Source: Desulfobacteraceae bacterium
GTDB lineage: Bacteria > Desulfobacterota > Desulfobacteria > Desulfobacterales > Desulfosalsimonadaceae
Assembly (NCBI GenBank): GCA_007131845.1
Contig: SLPT01000386.1
Location: 1 to 8,829, forward strand
Length of the DNA: 8,829 nt
Direction of reading: 5' to 3'
Positions 1-7,138 of this stretch are shown here, one piece after another. Under the pieces are notes generated by a model. That model did no database searches, was not told the origin of the DNA, and was given only the letters and a program-made list of their open reading frames with translations. How positions within the stretch are numbered: the first letter of the stretch is position 1; the number at the start of each line of letters is the position of its first letter. Made by a program: the position numbers and the translations under genes.

Positions 1-1638
1 CTCCCGCCGTTGGCCGGTGCAGGCTATATAACGGAGCGGATTAGCAACCCGGGAGCCGGAAAAATAAACCCCGACGGCCTGGAACCGGGAGGCGACCGGT
101 CGAACAGTCACGTCTGGGCAATGGATGTGCTGCAGGAAGCCGATGGGGAATACCTCTATGTCGGGAGCAACCGGGACCTGATTTACAGGGTTATGGCGGG
201 ATACCTGCAGGGAAGCGCCGGGATGAATTCTTCGGATGCCAATGATCTCATAAAGGATGTATTTCAGGGCGATATTGCCGTACCTGATCATGAGGACAAC
301 CAGGGCAGGGTCTTTAGGTACCCGGTAGACGGAAGCGGTCCATGGGAGGAAGTATACCGGGGAGATTACGACTTCCGGGGCGCGGTTGCATTCACCGATT
401 CCGACGGAGAGACAGCGTTGTATATGGTCACGACTTCCGGTTTCGGCTCGGTTGATAGCCATGGAAATATGTCGGGCAGGGTATTGAAATTCCGGGCGGG
501 ATTTCGGCCGGGTGATACGCCAAAAGAGGTGCTTCGGGTCCAATCATCCCCGACAATCGGCGGCGAAGGTCCACTGAGGGCAATTGCCGTTCATGAAGGG
601 CATCTGGTCGTCGGGACGTTCGATAACCGGATCTATGCGACAAAAAATCCAAAAGAGCAATCCGCGGGTGACGATACGGCCCATTCCGGCTGGATACAAA
701 TTGCGGATGTGTCCGGTGGAAATCTCCCGGCCGATAAGATCGTCTGGGATTTGTTGAGTTATAATGGTTTTTTGTATGCTTTTTTGGCCGACCATGAGGG
801 GTTCGGTGTTTACAAAGGATCGCATCCGAACGGCGGGAACGCCGGCGATGGATGGCTATGGGAAGCGATTGTCGATAGGGGCGCGCGCTATCCCGCCGGA
901 ATGGGCGACCCGTACAACAACGCCACCTCCGCAAAGGTTTTCAAAGATCGTGTGTATGTAGGAACGCTGACACAGGTCCACCTCTCATTTATTGCCGGGA
1001 CATTCAGCGCGGAGCAGCTCAGGGGCGGGCAGGTATACCGGTTTGACCGGGAGGATAACTGGGAACTCGTCATCGGGGACCCCGATCGGGACACGGTGTT
1101 CAGTCGTCGAAAGGGCAATTACGGCCCCGGGTTTTACAATCCGACCCGGTCTCAGCAGATCGGGCTCAGGCTTGCCGGGTATGGTATCTATGCGGATGAG
1201 AACCTGTCCGCCAACCAGTATATCTGGTGGATGGAAGTCCACGAGGGGAAGCTATGGGCATCCACATTCGATATCAGTGTTTTTTTCAGATATCTTAATG
1301 CGGAAAATCTGGAGCGGATGGGGCTGGATATCGGTAACTCGGCGTTGGCTGCCGCCATTTCCGAACTGGACGCGGAAACCTATGAGCAGATTACTGAAAA
1401 TCCCCCTGGATTCGATTTGTATGTATCGTCTGACGGCACCCGATGGCAACCCGTGGTGACCGATGGATTCGGCGACCCGTATAATTATGGCGGCCGGGTG
1501 ATGAAATCGACGGATGAGGGGTTATTCGTGGGAACCGCCAATCCGTTTTGGGGGTGCCAGGTCTGGCTGGTGAACGAAGGCGACTCATCATCAGGGGGCT
1601 GTTTCTTGCGGGTTCTGGATGCGGTGCGCGTGAAATAA
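1..1638 (+). CDS. Beta-propeller-like repeat protein, 5' end missing
   Basis: The reading frame is open from the first base and ends at TAA 1636-1638, giving about 545 codons. An in-frame TTG at position 10 has no ribosome binding site, so the true start is almost certainly upstream of the window. The protein contains at least six short strand-type repeats of the form 'L-Y/F-V-G-T/S-x-x-x-x-x-I/V-Y', for example LYVGSNRDLIYRV near codon 52, LVVGTFDNRIYAT near 202, VYVGTLT near 318 and LFVGTANPF near 508. Such repeats are typical of six- or seven-bladed propellers (sialidase or Kelch-like folds). A motif GDPYN precedes two of these blades (about codons 302 and 492). Phrases such as 'VSSDGTRW' near codon 475 resemble the Asp-box-like turns of sialidase-type propellers, but no catalytic set is recognisable. 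An export signal cannot be assessed because the N-terminus is absent. Two cysteines near the C-terminus (about codons 519 and 534) could pair. Function is unknown; substrate binding is only a guess. Confidence 0.8.
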   Translation, partial: LPPLAGAGYITERISNPGAGKINPDGLEPGGDRSNSHVWAMDVLQEADGEYLYVGSNRDLIYRVMAGYLQGSAGMNSSDANDLIKDVFQGDIAVPDHEDNQGRVFRYPVDGSGPWEEVYRGDYDFRGAVAFTDSDGETALYMVTTSGFGSVDSHGNMSGRVLKFRAGFRPGDTPKEVLRVQSSPTIGGEGPLRAIAVHEGHLVVGTFDNRIYATKNPKEQSAGDDTAHSGWIQIADVSGGNLPADKIVWDLLSYNGFLYAFLADHEGFGVYKGSHPNGGNAGDGWLWEAIVDRGARYPAGMGDPYNNATSAKVFKDRVYVGTLTQVHLSFIAGTFSAEQLRGGQVYRFDREDNWELVIGDPDRDTVFSRRKGNYGPGFYNPTRSQQIGLRLAGYGIYADENLSANQYIWWMEVHEGKLWASTFDISVFFRYLNAENLERMGLDIGNSALAAAISELDAETYEQITENPPGFDLYVSSDGTRWQPVVTDGFGDPYNYGGRVMKSTDEGLFVGTANPFWGCQVWLVNEGDSSSGGCFLRVLDAVRVK

Positions 1639-1684
1639 GTGTCATGACAGGAAAGACAAAACAGGGTGCTATCCCGAATACCAA

Positions 1685-1715
1685 ACCAATATGAGAAGGG
1701 TATTGTTATATTGGT
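1685..1715. repeat. 8-bp inverted repeat upstream of the DUF2238-like gene
   Basis: ACCAATAT at 1685-1692 is repeated in inverted orientation as ATATTGGT at 1708-1715 with a 15-nt spacer. An overlapping 6-bp pair AATACC (1677-1682) and GGTATT (1699-1704) could form an alternative hairpin. The dyad ends 10 nt before the AAAGGAG ribosome binding site, so it could be an operator or a leader hairpin. It has no GC-rich stem plus T tract, so it is not a convincing terminator. Confidence 0.35.
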
Positions 1716-1725
1716 GTGCCAGATA

Positions 1726-1732
1726 AAAGGAG
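1726..1732 (+). promoter_or_regulatory. Ribosome binding site deciding the start at 1738
   Basis: AAAGGAG at 1726-1732 lies 5 nt before ATG 1738. It selects this start over the upstream in-frame GTG at 1666, which has no comparable site and would add 24 residues of non-membrane character ahead of the first helix. Confidence 0.75.
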
Positions 1733-1737
1733 TTCGC

Positions 1738-2373
1738 ATGATTCAGGCGTGGCTGAAATCCAAGGATATACGGAACGTGGATATTTTTTTAACCTTCAAC
1801 GCGTTTTTGTGCTTTTTGATGTGCGTTTTCGTTTATTTCCAACGCTTTATTGAATACCGTGGAGTTGGTAATCTCTATGAGTTTTTTGTCTACGCTGTAT
1901 TTTTTTTCGCTGTAATACTTATAGCCTGGTGGTACCTTCGGGATTTTATCATAAACACACCCCTTCTGATACTGCTTCAGGCCGGCATTCTGATACATTT
2001 TGCGGGTGCCTTTGTCCCAATAGACGGAGGGCGGCTTTATGATGCTTACATCGTTGGGGTCCGTTATGATAAATATGTTCATTTTATCAATTCTTTCGCA
2101 GCCGCCGCATTGACAAGCCATGTTTTCGGCAGGCTGGAGGTCAGGCTTCCTATAATCCGCAACCTCGTTATTCTGCTGGTCGTCATGGGTATGGGCGCTG
2201 TGATAGAAATTGTTGAATACTTGGTGGTTTTGACCATGAAGGAAACCGGCGTCGGCGATTACCACAACAATATGCAGGATTTGATCTCCAATCTTGTCGG
2301 CGGCGCGTTTTATATCGCCGTGGTGTCTGTCAGGAGGGTTTTTCAGAAAAAACTGCTCTGGGGGGAAACATGA
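1738..2373 (+). CDS. DUF2238 (YjdF-like) integral membrane protein
   Basis: This is a 211-residue polytopic inner-membrane protein. About six hydrophobic segments are visible, at roughly residues 15-35, 48-66, 73-93, 113-131, 141-164 and 182-198. Polar residues that recur in the DUF2238/YjdF family are buried in the second half: YDK..H at 110-115, E157 and E160 in 'VIEIVEY', and D181...N185..GG (188-189) in the last helix. In the family these make a conserved Asp/His/Glu cluster whose biochemical role is not established. The length matches the family's roughly 200 residues. The start is ATG 1738, chosen from the AAAGGAG site just upstream. The stop TGA overlaps the next gene's ATG in an ATGA junction, so the two membrane proteins are probably translated together. 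The family assignment is from remembered motifs, not a search. Confidence 0.72.
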   Translation: MIQAWLKSKDIRNVDIFLTFNAFLCFLMCVFVYFQRFIEYRGVGNLYEFFVYAVFFFAVILIAWWYLRDFIINTPLLILLQAGILIHFAGAFVPIDGGRLYDAYIVGVRYDKYVHFINSFAAAALTSHVFGRLEVRLPIIRNLVILLVVMGMGAVIEIVEYLVVLTMKETGVGDYHNNMQDLISNLVGGAFYIAVVSVRRVFQKKLLWGET

Positions 2374-3155
2374 TGAATATGGACAGGACTGTTCATCCTG
2401 TCTGGGGGCTAATCGAAATCCTGATAGTTACCCTTTTGTTTTTCATCGGGCTTTGGGTTTTGGGTCCAATGATCGCAACGGACAGAGTGCCTTCTGTGAT
2501 CTTTTATCTGATAGTCGCTGCCGGTGCGATTCACGTGCTGTGGTATTCTCCTTCGAAATTGCATCATGATCCGCCCGAAGCCCGTGGTTTTGGGGATTTT
2601 GTCCCGGGCTACCAGGGGGACGGCTCATTTAAACACGCATGGCGGGTATATGCCCTGTATACGGTTATTGCGGCCGTAATGCTTGTTATATTGGCAGGGT
2701 GGCTCGATTTGGTTTCACTCAAAGAGTTGAACTGGGCGGCTTTGTGGATCAAGCTGGTGGGATATGTGGCGTTGGGCATGGTTCAGGCGGTGTTTTTTTT
2801 CGGTTTTATTCAGCGCCGGGTCCACGCTATTATTCCCGTTTCCGGCGGTTTCCGTGCCTTTCCCCTTCATCGGTTTTCTGTCGCGATTCTCACTTCGGCA
2901 ATCTTTGCGTCTTACCATCTGCCCAATGCCATGCTGATAGGATTCGCTTTTTTCTCAGGGTGCTGCTGGTCCTGGATTTTTTACAAGAAGCCCAATATAC
3001 TGTTGTTGGGGATCAGCCATGCCCTTCTTGGCACAATACTGCACCGCGTGGTCCAGCTTCCTATGCGCATCGGCCCCTTCTATGAAAATCCGGATCTGTA
3101 TATTCTCCGCACGGTTTTTCCGGGTCTTGACGGTTTTATAGGAAACCTTTTTTAG
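2370..3155 (+). CDS. CPBP-like membrane protein with degenerate first catalytic motif
   Basis: This is a 261-residue polytopic membrane protein with hydrophobic segments near residues 14-33, 42-58, 95-113, 128-147, 170-190, 193-204 and 208-228. The second half follows the layout of the CPBP family (CAAX prenyl protease 2 / bacteriocin-processing 'Abi' glutamic intramembrane proteases). That layout is motif 1 EExxxR then G-F-I, motif 2 FxxxH, and motif 3 HxxxN. Here motif 2 is intact (F179..H183 in FASYH) and motif 3 keeps its histidine (H217 in SHALLG) but has Gly instead of Asn at 221. Motif 1 reads Q139-A140-V-F-F-F144-G, so both catalytic glutamates and the arginine are replaced. Proteolysis by the family mechanism is therefore doubtful; a scaffold, binding or altered-chemistry role is possible. 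It starts in an ATGA overlap with the DUF2238-like gene. A second ATG lies at 2373 and a third at 2379. Confidence 0.65.
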   Translation: MMNMDRTVHPVWGLIEILIVTLLFFIGLWVLGPMIATDRVPSVIFYLIVAAGAIHVLWYSPSKLHHDPPEARGFGDFVPGYQGDGSFKHAWRVYALYTVIAAVMLVILAGWLDLVSLKELNWAALWIKLVGYVALGMVQAVFFFGFIQRRVHAIIPVSGGFRAFPLHRFSVAILTSAIFASYHLPNAMLIGFAFFSGCCWSWIFYKKPNILLLGISHALLGTILHRVVQLPMRIGPFYENPDLYILRTVFPGLDGFIGNLF

Positions 3156-3157
3156 GC

Positions 3158-3167
3158 GTTTTAAAAC
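3158..3167. repeat. Perfect 10-bp palindrome GTTTTAAAAC
   Basis: GTTTTAAAAC at 3158-3167 lies 3 nt after the stop of the CPBP-like gene and about 50 nt before the LolA-like start. It is in the 64-nt gap that separates the membrane-protein pair from the five-gene transport cluster. It could be an operator half-site pair, but a short AT-rich palindrome can also occur by chance. Confidence 0.25.
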
Positions 3168-3219
3168 ACTGACACACTCGTAAAAAGTCGCGATCTGACG
3201 GCTTTCCAGGGATGACAGA

Positions 3220-3984
3220 ATGATTCGAGCCGGAGCAGTAATGATATTATTATGCAATCTTTGGGCGGCGGTCTTGTTTGCCGGCGCAGCAAACGCCCTT
3301 GATCCGGACGGGATCATCGTGAAAATGGAATCCGCCATGCGGGGTGAATCCAGTTACACCGAAATGGTGATGCGAATTGAACGCCCGCGATACAGTCGTG
3401 AACTATCCATGCGGTGCTGGCTCAAGGGCCTGGATTATTCGTTGGTGATCATTACTTCACCGGCACGTGATGAAGGCATGGCATACCTCATGCGCAATGA
3501 CGAAATCTGGAATTATGATCCGAGGATTGATCGAATTACCCGGCTGCCTCCATCCATGATGTTCCAGTCCTGGATGAACTCTGACTTTACCAATGATGAC
3601 ATTGTCAGGGACACCGATTTGTTAAGGGATTACGACAAAAGATTGCTTGGCAGGGAGCCCTGTGAAGAGAAAAAGTGCTTTGTTATTGAAATGGTGCCCA
3701 AACCCAATACCCCGATTGTCTGGGGAAAGGTTAAGATGTGGATCAGTGAAGACGACTTTCTGCAGCGGCGGGTGGAGAATTACGACCAGCGCGGGGCGCT
3801 GGTAAGCACAATGACGATGGATAGAATCATGCGGTTTGACGGTCGTTATATACCATCCCGGATTACATTGATTCCGGCCGGAAAAGAAGGCGAGCGAACC
3901 ATCCTTACATACACGAAGGCAACGTTCGACATCGGCGTGGGCAGCGATTTTTTTTCCTTTGTCAACATGCAGCGATTGCGGTGA
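3220..3984 (+). CDS. LolA-like periplasmic outer-membrane lipoprotein-sorting protein
   Basis: This 254-residue exported protein belongs to the 'outer membrane lipoprotein-sorting protein' group (COG2834 / LolA-like fold). A signal peptide is clear: MIRAG, a hydrophobic stretch at about 5-22, and a probable signal-peptidase I site after AGAANA (residue 26), with no lipobox cysteine. The mature part alternates short strands as expected for a half-barrel carrier. The family-typical segment is present: GMAYL (86-90), NYDP (98-101), 'RLPPSMMFQSWMNSDFT' (108-124) and DDIV (126-129). Cys148 and Cys153 flank a charged loop and could form a disulfide in the periplasm. ATG 3220 is preceded by AGGGA at 3208-3212 with 7 nt spacing. 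The stop overlaps the next gene's GTG by 4 nt. Members are thought to carry lipids or lipoproteins across the periplasm; here the partners are the adjacent FtsX-type permeases, but the cargo is unknown. Confidence 0.85.
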   Translation: MIRAGAVMILLCNLWAAVLFAGAANALDPDGIIVKMESAMRGESSYTEMVMRIERPRYSRELSMRCWLKGLDYSLVIITSPARDEGMAYLMRNDEIWNYDPRIDRITRLPPSMMFQSWMNSDFTNDDIVRDTDLLRDYDKRLLGREPCEEKKCFVIEMVPKPNTPIVWGKVKMWISEDDFLQRRVENYDQRGALVSTMTMDRIMRFDGRYIPSRITLIPAGKEGERTILTYTKATFDIGVGSDFFSFVNMQRLR

Positions 3985-5222
3985 GAACACTTATGGAGGG
4001 ACTTTTTTTTAGACTCGCCTGGAGAAATGTATGGCGAAACCCCAGGCGCTCGATCATTACGATTTCAGCAGTCGCCTCCAGCGTGGTGTTTGCCGTTTTT
4101 ATTCAATCGCTGAGCCGGGGGACCCGCGACGGTATGATCGATAATCTGATCCGCCACAGCACCGGGTATATGCAGATACAAGATTACCGGTTTCAGGAAA
4201 ATCCCTCCATGGACAATGTGTTTTTCTATGATGATCGTATTGTAGATCGTATCCGGCAGGCAACCCCATCACTTGATTTGGTATTGCCCCGCATTGACAC
4301 GTTCATGCTGGCTGCAGGAGAACAGGTCTCCAGGGGCGCAATGGTATCAGGAATCGATGCGGACAAGGAGCATCGCTTCAGCAATATCCGTGACTATACG
4401 ATCAAGGGCCGTTTTTTCACTCCCGGGGAGGCCGGGGCCGTAATCGGCAGGGGGCTTGCCGAACGACTGGGCCTGGGTCTGGGTGAATCGCTTGTACTCA
4501 TTGGAAAAGGGCGCTTCGGGATGTCGGCCAGTGGAATATTCCCCATCGTGGGCGTGGTGGACCACCCGCTTCCGAAAATCAATCAGCAGGTGGTATATCT
4601 GCCCTTGGAAACCGCTCAGGCGTTGCTTTCCGCAAAAGGGTATGTTTCGTCTCTTCAGCTTGTTCCTGGCCGTAAAACAAACACCGAATCCATTGCCGGT
4701 GCAATTCGGAAAGAATTGGAAAATGAAGACCTCCGGGTGTATACATGGCAGGACTTTATGCCGGAATTTCTCAATTATATGAAAATTGACATGGCAGGCG
4801 CTTACCTGATGTCATTTATTTTGTATATCGTTGTCGGGTTTGGTTTTTTCGGCACGGTTCTTACCATGACCATGAATCGCCTGAAGGAATTCGCGATACT
4901 GCTTTCTATCGGCATGTCCCGCTCTCGTCTTGCAGTGGTAGTATTACTTGAAACCTTTTGTATCAGTCTCATCGGCGTGATCTGCGGGATTGTTGCGGCA
5001 TTTGGCGTCATTTGCTATTTTTACCGGCGCCCGCTGGAACTGAAAGGCAATGCAGCGGAGGCACTTATCGAGAGAGGATGGAGCCCTGAACTGTTCGTTT
5101 CTTTTGCCCCGGACCTGTTTTATGTTCAGGGAATAATCATATTCTTCATTGCCATGGCGGTTTTTCTGTATCCGCTCATCAAAATCAGCACGCTGGACAA
5201 TTTGAAAGCGGCAAAATCCTGA
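3981..5222 (+). CDS. ABC transporter permease, FtsX/LolC-E (MacB) type, first subunit
   Basis: This 413-residue inner-membrane permease has the MacB/LolCE topology. It has a cytoplasmic N-terminal amphipathic stretch (RLAWRNVWRNPRRS, 11-24), TM1 at about 25-45, a periplasmic domain of about 225 residues (46-270), and then three helices at about 272-297, 316-347 and 381-401. The segment NRLKEFAILLSIGMSRSRL (299-317) is the typical coupling region between TM2 and TM3 that contacts the ATPase. The C-terminus YPLIKISTLDNLKAAKS is the usual cytoplasmic tail of this family. The GTG at 3981 overlaps the upstream stop (GTGA). An in-frame ATG at 3993 with GGTGAG 7 nt upstream is an equally credible start and would give MEGLFFRLAW. 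It is probably one half of a heterodimer with the product of the next gene. The family (type VII ABC) works by mechanotransmission, moving substrate in the periplasm or from the outer leaflet rather than through a pore. Confidence 0.88.
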   Translation: MRTLMEGLFFRLAWRNVWRNPRRSIITISAVASSVVFAVFIQSLSRGTRDGMIDNLIRHSTGYMQIQDYRFQENPSMDNVFFYDDRIVDRIRQATPSLDLVLPRIDTFMLAAGEQVSRGAMVSGIDADKEHRFSNIRDYTIKGRFFTPGEAGAVIGRGLAERLGLGLGESLVLIGKGRFGMSASGIFPIVGVVDHPLPKINQQVVYLPLETAQALLSAKGYVSSLQLVPGRKTNTESIAGAIRKELENEDLRVYTWQDFMPEFLNYMKIDMAGAYLMSFILYIVVGFGFFGTVLTMTMNRLKEFAILLSIGMSRSRLAVVVLLETFCISLIGVICGIVAAFGVICYFYRRPLELKGNAAEALIERGWSPELFVSFAPDLFYVQGIIIFFIAMAVFLYPLIKISTLDNLKAAKS

Positions 5223-5223
5223 T

Positions 5224-6444
5224 ATGAAAACGCTGGTGATTTTAGCCTGGAAAAACATCTGGCGGCATCCAGCCAGAAGCGGTGCTCTCCTGGCGGCTGC
5301 CGTTTCAGGCCTCTGGGCCGGGGTTCTGACCATCGGGATCATGAACGGCATTCACGAACTTCGGATGGATTATCTCATAAGAAATGAACTGGCCCACGTT
5401 CAGGTACATCATCCGGAGTTTTTATCCATGGGGTATGCCCGTCACGCTATTTTGGAGCATGAAAGGATCATGGCATGGATGGAAAAGGATCCCAGAATCG
5501 ATTCCGCCGCGCCCCGAACGCTGGCGGAAGGAATGCTTCATTCCCCTGTAAAGGCATCCGGCGTTCGTATTCGGGGCATTGCTGTTGACAGTGAAAGCCG
5601 TTTAACCAATTTTCATGACAATATGGTGGAGGGACAATACCTCTCCTCCGATGGACAATTTCCCGTAATCATGGGAGCAAGCCTTGCTGACATGCACAAC
5701 ACACAGATCGGCGAGCGTGTCGTTCTTGTATTTGATGATGCCGATTACATGCTCACTGCCGCTGCCTTTCATGTTGTGGGACTGTTTCATTCGCCTTCCA
5801 AAACCTACGATAACCATACCGTTTTTGTCCGGTCACGGGATCTGGCGGAATTACTGGCCGGTCAGACTGTTTACCACGAGATCGCCGCATTGCTCTACGA
5901 CCGGAATGATGCCCAAACGGTAACAGCCGATCTTGCCGCCCGCTTTCCCGAAATCGATGCCAGCACATGGTATGAGCTTTCTCCTGTGTTGAGGACGCTT
6001 CTGGACATTGGCGGGTTTGCGTCATTTTTCATCACAATGGTCATTATGCTGGCCCTGGCCTTTGGCATACTCAACACCATGCTCATGGCAATTTTTGAGC
6101 GTATTCATGAAATCGGTATGCTGCTTTCCATCGGTATGGCCCGGGCCAGGGTTTTTCTGATGGTCCTCATGGAATCAATCATCCTGACGCTGACCGGGGC
6201 TGTAGCGGGCATCATCCTCGCATGGATAAGTATTTGGCACTTCAGCAGGACAGGAATCAACCTTGAGATGTTTGGAAGGGGGGCGCAGGAAATAGGCTGG
6301 AGCAAAATCATGCCGGTTCTGGATTCTTCCGGTTATGGGATGATCTTTTTGATTGTTGTGGTTATAAGCATTTCAGCCTCTGTTTATCCGGCGATAAAAG
6401 CCACCCGCGTCAACCCGGTGCAAGCGGTCAGGGAAAGAGAATAG
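5224..6444 (+). CDS. ABC transporter permease, FtsX/LolC-E (MacB) type, second subunit
   Basis: This 406-residue permease has the same architecture as its upstream neighbour. It has an N-terminal 'LAWKNIWRHPARS' segment (7-19), TM1 at about 20-41, a periplasmic MacB-like domain to about 260, TM2 at about 262-290, the coupling segment FERIHEIGMLLSIGMARARV (291-310), TM3 at about 311-337 and TM4 at about 371-391. It ends with the family-typical tail YPAIKATRVNPVQAVRERE. The periplasmic domains of the two permeases are clearly diverged, while the cytoplasmic coupling segments (ILLSIGMSR against MLLSIGMAR) stay similar, as expected for an ancient duplication that now forms a heterodimer. ATG 5224 follows the previous stop by one base, with no good Shine-Dalgarno, which points to translational coupling. 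Confidence 0.88.
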   Translation: MKTLVILAWKNIWRHPARSGALLAAAVSGLWAGVLTIGIMNGIHELRMDYLIRNELAHVQVHHPEFLSMGYARHAILEHERIMAWMEKDPRIDSAAPRTLAEGMLHSPVKASGVRIRGIAVDSESRLTNFHDNMVEGQYLSSDGQFPVIMGASLADMHNTQIGERVVLVFDDADYMLTAAAFHVVGLFHSPSKTYDNHTVFVRSRDLAELLAGQTVYHEIAALLYDRNDAQTVTADLAARFPEIDASTWYELSPVLRTLLDIGGFASFFITMVIMLALAFGILNTMLMAIFERIHEIGMLLSIGMARARVFLMVLMESIILTLTGAVAGIILAWISIWHFSRTGINLEMFGRGAQEIGWSKIMPVLDSSGYGMIFLIVVVISISASVYPAIKATRVNPVQAVRERE

Positions 6445-6448
6445 AAAA

Positions 6449-7138
6449 ATGCCTGTGGTTCAAACGGAGAAATTATCGAAAATATACAACCTGGATTCGA
6501 TGCCGGTCCATGCCTTGCAAGATGTTACGCTATCCATTGAAAAGGGCGAGTTTGCAAGTATTGTAGGGCCTTCGGGTTCAGGCAAAACCACCTTGCTGAA
6601 CATGTTGGGCGGCCTGGACATGCCGAGCTCGGGAAGCGTATGGGTAAACGGCAGGGAACTGTCCGGGATGGGCGACAGGCAGCGAATCCAATTCCGTCTG
6701 TGGAATATCGGGTTCGTCTTTCAGCATTACAACCTGATTCCGGTATTTACAGCCTGGGAAAATGTGTCGTTTATCATGCTGTTGCAGGGCAGGGACAAAC
6801 GGGCAATAGAGCATCGTACGAATCAACTGTTGGAAGAGGTGGGCCTTGGCGACCGGAAACATGCCAGGCCGGCACAGTTGTCAGGCGGTCAGCAGCAGCG
6901 CGTGGCTGTGGCCCGGGCGCTTGCATCCGAACCAAGGTTCATCCTTGCCGATGAACCCACGGCCAATCTTGACACAAAGGCTGCCATGAATCTTCTGGAT
7001 ATCATGGCACGTTTAAACAATGACAAAAGCGTGACTTTTATTTTTTCAACCCATGATCAACGGGTTACCCAAAGAGCGCGGCGGGTGATTTGCATGGTGG
7101 ATGGCAAGATTGTCGGTGATGAGCGTCATGAAAGGTGA
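6449..7138 (+). CDS. ABC transporter ATPase, LolD/MacB type
   Basis: This 229-residue cytoplasmic ATPase has every nucleotide-binding motif intact. Walker A is GPSGSGKTT (40-48), the Q-loop is Q92 in VFQHYN, the signature is LSGGQQQRVAVARAL (144-158), Walker B is ILADEP (165-170, catalytic E169), the D-loop is ANLD (172-175) and the H-loop is H202 in STHD. Its length and the HALQDVTLSIEKGEF opening match the LolD/MacB/FtsE branch, which pairs with FtsX-type permeases such as the two encoded just upstream (4-nt gap). It should power that heterodimer. The end overlaps the start of the barrel gene by about 11 nt. It might be called lolD, but the linked barrel and carrier suggest a dedicated system, so I leave the symbol blank. 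Confidence 0.93.
   Translation: MPVVQTEKLSKIYNLDSMPVHALQDVTLSIEKGEFASIVGPSGSGKTTLLNMLGGLDMPSSGSVWVNGRELSGMGDRQRIQFRLWNIGFVFQHYNLIPVFTAWENVSFIMLLQGRDKRAIEHRTNQLLEEVGLGDRKHARPAQLSGGQQQRVAVARALASEPRFILADEPTANLDTKAAMNLLDIMARLNNDKSVTFIFSTHDQRVTQRARRVICMVDGKIVGDERHER

Noticed and set aside
428..934. Long open frame on the minus strand opposite the propeller gene (168 codons), and similar antisense frames throughout
   Set aside because: They lie inside clearly coding + strand genes, are rich in Arg/Pro/Ser as antisense frames of GC-leaning codons tend to be, and lack recognisable domains or ribosome binding sites.
1644..1672. ATGACA...TGCTAT as a promoter for the membrane pair
   Set aside because: Both hexamers deviate from consensus and nothing else marks a start site, so it is too weak to list.
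3168..3197. CTGACA...GATCTG as a promoter for the transport cluster
   Set aside because: Spacing is 17 nt but the -10 hexamer is poor. I cannot separate it from background, and the cluster might be read through from the upstream pair.
4003..4010. T8 run just after the start of the first permease (also T8 at 2793-2800 and 3948-3955), a possible phase-variation tract
   Set aside because: Each run encodes Phe-Phe codons in hydrophobic or strand segments, and all frames are intact. Runs of eight are common by chance in such genes, so slippage is not supported.
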